NCBI GenBank assembly: GCA_902773395.1
Contig: CACYEJ010000147.1
Span: 1-20,345, forward strand
DNA: 20,345 nt
Source: an uncultured Ruminococcus sp.
GTDB lineage: Bacteria; Bacillota_A; Clostridia; Oscillospirales; Acutalibacteraceae
Reading direction: 5' to 3'
The notes beneath the pieces are model-generated. The model was not told the origin of the DNA, searched no databases, and saw nothing but the letters and a program-made list of their open reading frames with translations. This document shows positions 16,159 through 20,345 of the stretch, one piece after another (position 1 is the stretch's first letter; each line of letters begins with the position of its first letter). The position numbers were made by a program, and so were the translations under genes.

Positions 16159-16198
16159 TGTGGAAAAGTCATTTAACATGATTCCACACCGCTTTTTT
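16159..16198 (+). terminator. Terminator of the DUF2383 gene
   Basis: TGTGGAA (16159-16165) pairs with TTCCACA (16182-16188), and an inner TCAT/ATGA stem closes a five-base loop. CCGCTTTTTT follows. The 5' arm also forms one of the TGTGGAAAA words. Confidence 0.75.
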
Positions 16199-16363
16199 AA
16201 CATCTTAACCACTCAATGTGGAAAAGTGCGTGGAAAATGTTGATTACTTTAAATTTTTATATAAAACTTACAATAAAATTACAGAAAATTCAACGTTATA
16301 TGCGATTAGTTACAAAGGAAAAACAAAAATTTTAACCGTTTAATTTTCTTGTAATGTGGAAAA
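16159..16363 (+). other. Cluster of DnaA-box-like sequences in AT-rich intergenic DNA
   Basis: TGTGGAAAA occurs at 16159-16167, 16217-16225 and 16355-16363, all in the same orientation, with a one-mismatch copy CGTGGAAAA at 16229-16237. Each perfect copy is the complement of TTTTCCACA, which fits the DnaA-box consensus TTWTNCACA. The DNA between 16240 and 16350 is very AT-rich. There is no dnaA, dnaN or rpmH gene here, so this is not a standard chromosomal origin context. Confidence 0.45.
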
Positions 16364-16418
16364 CTTTTTTTAACAGTTTCTTTAAAACTTATTCATGGAA
16401 AAATTTTAAAAATTCCAC

Positions 16419-16448
16419 TTGACATTTCAAAAGAAAATTTGTTATAAT
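16419..16448 (+). promoter_or_regulatory. Strong promoter upstream of the MATE gene
   Basis: TTGACA at 16419-16424 and TATAAT at 16443-16448 both match consensus exactly, with an 18-base spacer. Transcription would start near 16455, only about 12 bases before the 16467 hairpin. Confidence 0.85.
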
Positions 16449-16466
16449 AAATTACACCGAGTTGCG

Positions 16467-16513
16467 AAAAGCGTAAATCCAGGAAAATTCACCTAGGATT
16501 TACGCTTTTTTTT
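16467..16513 (+). terminator. Leader terminator / candidate attenuator before the MATE gene
   Basis: A perfect 14-bp stem pairs 16467-16480 (AAAAGCGTAAATCC) with 16496-16509. An AGG/CCT extension sits inside, and the hairpin runs into eight T residues (16506-16513). It stands between the promoter and the MATE start codon, so most transcripts would end here unless read-through is allowed. It could alternatively be the end of a roughly 60-nt small RNA. Confidence 0.8.
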
Positions 16514-16539
16514 ATTTTTAAAAAAGGAGTAGGAAAGAA

Positions 16540-17405
16540 ATGTCAACATCAAACCATGATTTACCCCAAGCGCCCACAAACAAAATGGGTACGGCTCCGG
16601 TCAACAAGCTAATGATGTCAATGGGAATACCAATGATAATATCAATGGTGCTACAGGCAGTTTATAACATTGTTGACAGTGCATTTGTATCGAATATGAA
16701 AACAAACGGTGAAGCGGCTCTCACGGCACTTACACTTGCATTTCCGGTGCAAACACTTATGATAGCCTTTGCAGTGGGTACAGGTGTGGGAGTAAATGCT
16801 CTTATCTCACGCTCGCTGGGAGCAGGAAATAAGGAGCAAGCCAACAAAGCCGCCGGAAACGGACTTTTCCTTTGCGGCGTGATATACATAGCGTTCTTGC
16901 TTTTTGGACTTTTTGGTACTGATATTTACGTAGCATCTCAGACGAACGATACGCTAATCTCTGAGATCAAAAGCGTGTTCGTGACGGCATAAAGTACGGA
17001 ATAGGTTATACGCTTGCCATAATGCTCACGGGTTGCGTTGTGCTTGAAGTGATAGCCGTGCCGCTGACAGGTGCGTTCGGGCTTTCCGGTCAAGCAGAGG
17101 AGCTTTGCATAAGCGCAATAAGAATTATCTCGGTAAGCTTCATGTTTGCCGGACTGAACATAGCGTTTCAGGGGATATATCAGGCGCTGCAAAGCGGAAT
17201 TGAGTCGCTTGTGCTGTCACTTTGCCGACAGATGATTTTTGTATTGCCGGTAGCGTATGGACTAATGGCAGTTGTTGTAGGCTCATCATCGAGAAGTGCG
17301 TCGCTTGTGTGGATTACTTTCCCGTTTGCAGAGATAGCAACAGCGATAATCGGAATACTTTTCATGAAAAATATATTTAATAAAAAGATTAAAGTACTTG
17401 CGTAA
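16540..17405 (+). pseudogene. MATE-family efflux transporter, internally deleted and frameshifted
   Basis: The first 142 or so residues are a normal MATE N-terminus ([58 protein letters not shown]). The frame then runs into a TAA at 16990-16992. A different frame, readable from about 16970 ([20 protein letters not shown]) to 17405, encodes the C-terminal part (~145 residues) ending in KKIKVLA. A MATE transporter is usually about 450 residues, so roughly 165 residues (~500 bp) are missing at a junction near 16964-16975, with a frame change. AGGAG at 16525-16529 precedes the ATG. Intact homologues export cations and drugs using Na+ or H+ gradients; this copy should be non-functional. An assembly collapse is the alternative. 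Confidence 0.88.
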
Positions 17406-17426
17406 ATAAGACTTCCTTGTGCAATG

Positions 17427-17485
17427 AAATAAACCAGCGCCGCTTTACGGACATTTCGTCATAAAGCGGTGCTGATTGTTTATTT
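17427..17485. terminator. Bidirectional terminator between the MATE remnant and the ABC-F gene
   Basis: AGCGCCGCTTTA (17436-17447) pairs with TAAAGCGGTGCT (17462-17473) with one G-U pair. Outer AAATAAAC (17427-17434) pairs with GTTTATTT (17478-17485), giving A/T tracts on both sides, as expected between convergent genes. Confidence 0.85.
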
Positions 17486-17538
17486 AGATATTTAATTAAT
17501 AGAATAAGCTTGCCATACTCAAGACTAGAAATTCCTAA

Positions 17539-19137
17539 TTACGCATTAAAATTCGCCTCAATATACTCATCATAGCTTGATGTAATATCCTTAATACCCT
17601 CTTCTTGAATAACAATAATTCTGTTAGCAACGGTCTGAATAAACTCATGGTCATGCGATGTAAACAGCACAATTCCCTTAAACGCACACAAACCGTTATT
17701 CACAGCCGTAATAGACTCCAAATCAAGGTGGTTAGTCGGCTGGTCAAGCAAAAGCACATTCGAACCGTACAGCATCATTCGTGAAAGCATACATCTCACA
17801 CGCTCACCGCCCGACAGAACCTTTACCGGCTTGAATACGTCCTCTCCCGAAAAGAGCATCTTTCCCAAAAATCCTCTGAGATAAGTTTCTGTCTGGTCAT
17901 TTGACTTGTTGTATTGCGAAAGCCATTCGAGAATATTCTTGTCGCAGTTGTCGAAAAATTCACTGTTGTCCTTTGGAAAGTACGATTGAGTAGTAGTGCC
18001 GCCCCATTTGAACATACCCTCATCAGGTTCGCTTTTCTCCATAAGTATATCAAACAAAGCAGTAACGGCGTTCTCGTTCTCAAAAAGAAACGCAACCTTG
18101 TTTCCACGCTCAATTCTAAAGGAAACATTGTTAAGCACCTTTTCGCCGTCAACTGTTTTTGAAAGTCCCTCAACCGTGAGAATTTCCTTGCCCGGCTCTC
18201 TGTCCATGTTAAAGCCAACCCACGGGTACCTTCTGGAAGAAGCCGGCATTTCCTCAACAGTAATCTTGTCAAGAAGCTTCTTTCTCGATGTAGCCTGCTT
18301 TGACTTTGACTTGTTGGCTGAGAAACGCGCGATAAAGTTCTGCAATTCCTTGATTTTCTCTTCGGCTTTTTTGTTCTGCTGTTTTATCATCTGTTGAATG
18401 AGCTGAGAGGATTCGTACCAGAATTCGTAGTTTCCGACGTACATCTTCACCTTGTTGTAATCAATATCTACAATATGAGTACAAACCGTGTTGAGGAAAT
18501 GTCTGTCATGAGATACTACAATCACAGTGCCCTCGTAGTCAAGCAGAAAATCCTCCAGCCACGAGATAGCCGCAACGTCAAGGTGGTTTGTCGGCTCGTC
18601 AAGGAGAATAATATCGGGATTTCCGAACAACGCCTGAGCAAGAAGAACCTTCACTTTTTCGTTGCCGGTGAGCATACTCATCGGGTTGTACAGAATAGCC
18701 TCGTCAAGACCAAGACCCTGAATAAGCTTTGAAGCGTCACTCTCAGCCTCCCAGCCGTCAAGCTCGGCAAACTCCGCTTCAAGCTCGCAAACACGAATAC
18801 CCTCTTCATCGGTCATCTCAGGCTTTGCGTACAGCTCGTCTTTTTCCTTCATGATATCATACAGCTTTTTGTTGCCCATAATAACTGTATCGAGAACAGT
18901 AAATTCGTCATAAGCAAAGTGGTCTTGTTTAAGCACCGACATACGAGTATCTTTTTTGATAACAACCTCGCCCGTGGTGGATTCAAGCTCACCGCTTAAA
19001 ATCTTTAAAAAAGTAGATTTACCGGCGCCGTTAGCACCGATTACGCCGTAGCAGTTGCCCTCGGTAAATTTGAGGTCAACGTCCTTGTACAGCGGCGTTC
19101 CGTTAAAGCTAAGGCTTAGATTAGAAACGGTAATCAA
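17539..19137 (-). CDS. ABC-F family ATPase (YkpA/YbiT type)
   Basis: The soluble protein has two ATPase domains and no membrane segments, as in ABC-F translation factors that act at the ribosomal E site. Numbered from the TTG start (532 residues), domain 1 has GANGAGKST (34-42), LTGNE (156-160), LLDEPTNHLD (178-187) and SHDRHF. A charged linker follows (~250-300), then domain 2 with LSGGE (441-445) and LLDQPTNHLD (463-472). In domain 2 the Walker A is replaced by LFENENAVT (~351) and the Walker B Glu by Gln, so the second site looks unable to hydrolyse ATP; I recall similar changes in this subfamily. TTG at 19137 gives AGGAAG eight-base spacing and the usual N-terminus (LITVSNLSL). The GTG at 19146 would add three residues but lies too close to that site. 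It is monocistronic. Antibiotic resistance cannot be inferred. Confidence 0.93.
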   Translation of the reverse strand: MITVSNLSLSFNGTPLYKDVDLKFTEGNCYGVIGANGAGKSTFLKILSGELESTTGEVVIKKDTRMSVLKQDHFAYDEFTVLDTVIMGNKKLYDIMKEKDELYAKPEMTDEEGIRVCELEAEFAELDGWEAESDASKLIQGLGLDEAILYNPMSMLTGNEKVKVLLAQALFGNPDIILLDEPTNHLDVAAISWLEDFLLDYEGTVIVVSHDRHFLNTVCTHIVDIDYNKVKMYVGNYEFWYESSQLIQQMIKQQNKKAEEKIKELQNFIARFSANKSKSKQATSRKKLLDKITVEEMPASSRRYPWVGFNMDREPGKEILTVEGLSKTVDGEKVLNNVSFRIERGNKVAFLFENENAVTALFDILMEKSEPDEGMFKWGGTTTQSYFPKDNSEFFDNCDKNILEWLSQYNKSNDQTETYLRGFLGKMLFSGEDVFKPVKVLSGGERVRCMLSRMMLYGSNVLLLDQPTNHLDLESITAVNNGLCAFKGIVLFTSHDHEFIQTVANRIIVIQEEGIKDITSSYDEYIEANFNA

Positions 19138-19185
19138 TTTGTTCACTTCCTATCTTTTCTTTAAGTTATAATACATACATATTTT

Positions 19186-19214
19186 ATTATAACAGCAACG
19201 CTTTCAAATTTCAA
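19186..19214 (-). promoter_or_regulatory. Promoter for the ABC-F gene
   Basis: On the - strand, TTGAAA (19214-19209), a 17-base spacer and TATAAT (19191-19186) form the promoter, with TGT before the -10. It lies about 50 bases from the start codon. Confidence 0.75.
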
Positions 19215-19261
19215 TAAGAAATATGTAAATTTAATGTTTGCAGACAGTATAATTTTTACGC

Positions 19262-19292
19262 AAAAAAATACGACAGTCACGAAAGACTGCCG
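19262..19292 (-). terminator. Terminator of the DUF5684 gene
   Basis: On the - strand CGGCAGTC (19292-19285) pairs with GACTGTCG (19278-19271) around a six-base loop, with one G-U pair. TATTTTTTTG follows. Confidence 0.85.
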
Positions 19293-19318
19293 CCCGAATA
19301 ATAATTTAACTAAGAGAA

Positions 19319-20044
19319 TCAGAAACCGCCGTTGTTGTTCTGATTATTGTAGCTGTTGTAATTGTTATAATTATTGTTGTTGCCGTAGTAATTATTGCCG
19401 TCCTGCTTTTCGAACGGGTTACTCTGTTGCTGCGGCTGGCTTTGACCCTGAGCTTGGAAACCATTATTCTGGAAACCGTTGTTCTGATAATTGCCGCTCT
19501 GGTAGATATCCTGCTGCTGAGTAGGATTTGGATAACCCTGCTGATTATTGCCGCCGTATGTTTGATAATCATTGTTGTTGTAGTTAGCGTTAGGACTGTA
19601 GCTTCCGCCGCCGTAGTTACCGTAATTGCCGTAGCCGCCGCCCATAGCTCTTGCTTTTACGCTTGGACCGCTGTAATATGCGTTGCCGTCATATGCAAGC
19701 ATAATAATGAAAATTGGCGTTAGGAAAATAAGCCCCAGTCCATAGCCGATATCTTTATTAAATACAGACGCAAGCTTGAAATAAAGCACGTAAACAAAAA
19801 CTACGTTTACATAAGGAATAAAGGAAATCAAGAAATACAAACCGTTGCCAAACACCAAGTCACACAAAACGTATGTGTTGTAGAAAGGAACAATAGCTTC
19901 CCAACCGTTGTAGCCTGCTTTCTTGAAGAGCCTCCACATTCCGATAATGGTAGCAATTCCAATTACGAGAGCAATCAAATAAATCACAACTACCATACCG
20001 CCGGCAAGGGCATCGCTGGAACCGTAATAATCATAATCATACAT
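19319..20044 (-). CDS. DUF5684-type membrane protein with Gly/Asn/Tyr/Gln-rich tail
   Basis: The 241-residue protein begins MYDYDYYGSSDALAGG and has hydrophobic segments at about 15-37, 66-90 and 101-118. The characteristic motif FKKAGYNGWEAIVPFYNTYVL (first at residue 40) lies between the first two, the hallmark of the DUF5684 family, which is sometimes annotated near signal peptidase I genes. Residues from about 131 onward form a low-complexity tail rich in G, N, Y and Q (for example GGGYGNYGNYGGG and NNNNYNNYNSYNNQNNN), compositionally prion-like. The ATG at 20044 is chosen because GGAGG lies seven bases upstream; the frame stays open further upstream, but without a ribosome-binding site. 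It has its own promoter and terminator. Function is unknown. Confidence 0.85.
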   Translation of the reverse strand: MYDYDYYGSSDALAGGMVVVIYLIALVIGIATIIGMWRLFKKAGYNGWEAIVPFYNTYVLCDLVFGNGLYFLISFIPYVNVVFVYVLYFKLASVFNKDIGYGLGLIFLTPIFIIMLAYDGNAYYSGPSVKARAMGGGYGNYGNYGGGSYSPNANYNNNDYQTYGGNNQQGYPNPTQQQDIYQSGNYQNNGFQNNGFQAQGQSQPQQQSNPFEKQDGNNYYGNNNNYNNYNSYNNQNNNGGF

Positions 20045-20129
20045 AATATTACCTCCTGTAAAAAAATAAAATTTTAAACAACAATACCTTCCAAAATTCG
20101 TAGAGTCTATTGTCATTATAATTACTAAT

Positions 20130-20158
20130 ATGATACAACACTTTTCTAAATTTGTCAA
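20130..20158 (-). promoter_or_regulatory. Promoter for the DUF5684 gene
   Basis: On the - strand, TTGACA (20158-20153), a 17-base spacer and TATCAT (20135-20130) form the promoter. The leader is about 80 bases. Confidence 0.75.
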
Positions 20159-20345
20159 GTACCGCAAAAGAAAGACAGATTAAACTTTTGTAACCGGCGG
20201 ACAACGGCGGACAACGGCGGACAACGCCCGCAGGAAAATCGCACACCGACTTTTTGGGTTAGGTGACTTTACCGCCTGCGTCAAAATTTGTTATTAATTA
20301 TCTGAATATACATGTGGCAACACATGCGTATTATTTAAAAAAGAA
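20159..20345. other. Non-coding right edge of the window
   Basis: I see no credible gene here. The stretch holds the 10-bp tandem repeat, complementary CGCAGG and CCTGCG words flanking about 45 bases (20228-20280), and a small hairpin CATGTG-GCAA-CACATG (20311-20326) with a GNRA-type loop. Its role is unknown; it could be part of a dispersed repeat that continues past the edge. Confidence 0.5.
20195..20224 (+). repeat. Three tandem copies of a 10-bp unit
   Basis: CGGCGGACAA is repeated three times without a mismatch. It is much more GC-rich than the surrounding DNA and lies upstream of the DUF5684 promoter. Confidence 0.95.

Noticed and set aside
16156..16540. A true chromosomal origin (oriC)
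   Set aside because: No dnaA, dnaN or rpmH nearby and only three consensus boxes; kept only as a DnaA-box-like cluster.
20195..20224. 10-bp repeats as a CRISPR array
   Set aside because: The units are directly adjacent with no spacers and are too short.

Overview
The window looks like chromosomal DNA of a spore-forming, moderately AT-rich Clostridia, probably an Oscillospiraceae/Ruminococcaceae-type gut bacterium. The reasons are a spoVAD gene, Gram-positive style ribosome-binding sites (AGGAG, GGAGG), TTGACA/TATAAT promoters, U-tract terminators, and a very large Ig-like repeat surface protein of a kind common in Clostridia. This assignment is inference; no rRNA or other taxonomic marker is present.

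Region 1 (1-10678, all + strand) is a tightly packed operon that enters from the left edge. It holds the end of a disordered Asn/Pro/Ser-rich protein carrying repeated SNPTPRRR-type motifs, a PP2C phosphatase, a membrane-anchored Ser/Thr kinase, a single-pass membrane protein with a cytoplasmic tail, a four-helix membrane protein, and a 2107-residue secreted, membrane-anchored protein built of Ig-like domains. Stops and starts overlap or nearly touch from the phosphatase to the small membrane proteins. Only 37 bases separate the last of these from the giant protein gene. The simplest reading is a reversible phosphorylation module genetically tied to a large cell-surface protein. This is the strongest candidate in the window for an undescribed system.

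Region 2 (10679-15708) is ordinary accessory and housekeeping content. It has an AEC-family permease (+) with its own promoter and a leader hairpin, then convergent - strand genes: a DUF3783 protein preceded in its operon by an EamA transporter, a PAP2 phosphatase with a clear promoter, and a spoVAD gene standing apart from spoVAC and spoVAE. Two copies of an approximately 220-bp intergenic repeat (10692-10910 and 15342-15570) share several hairpins and are the main unexplained non-coding signal.

Region 3 (15709-17485) holds a DUF2383/PA2169-type helical-bundle gene, an intergenic stretch with three TGTGGAAAA words that fit the DnaA-box consensus, and a strong promoter followed at once by a very strong terminator-like hairpin. 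That leader precedes a MATE efflux gene, which is broken: about a third of the coding sequence is missing from its middle and the frame is shifted.

Region 4 (17486-20345, - strand) holds an ABC-F ATPase of the YkpA/YbiT type with a degenerate second ATP site, and a DUF5684-type membrane protein with a long Gly/Asn/Tyr/Gln-rich tail. Each has a recognisable promoter. The right edge is non-coding and carries three tandem copies of a 10-bp unit and a small hairpin. I saw no tRNA, rRNA, CRISPR array or transposase.
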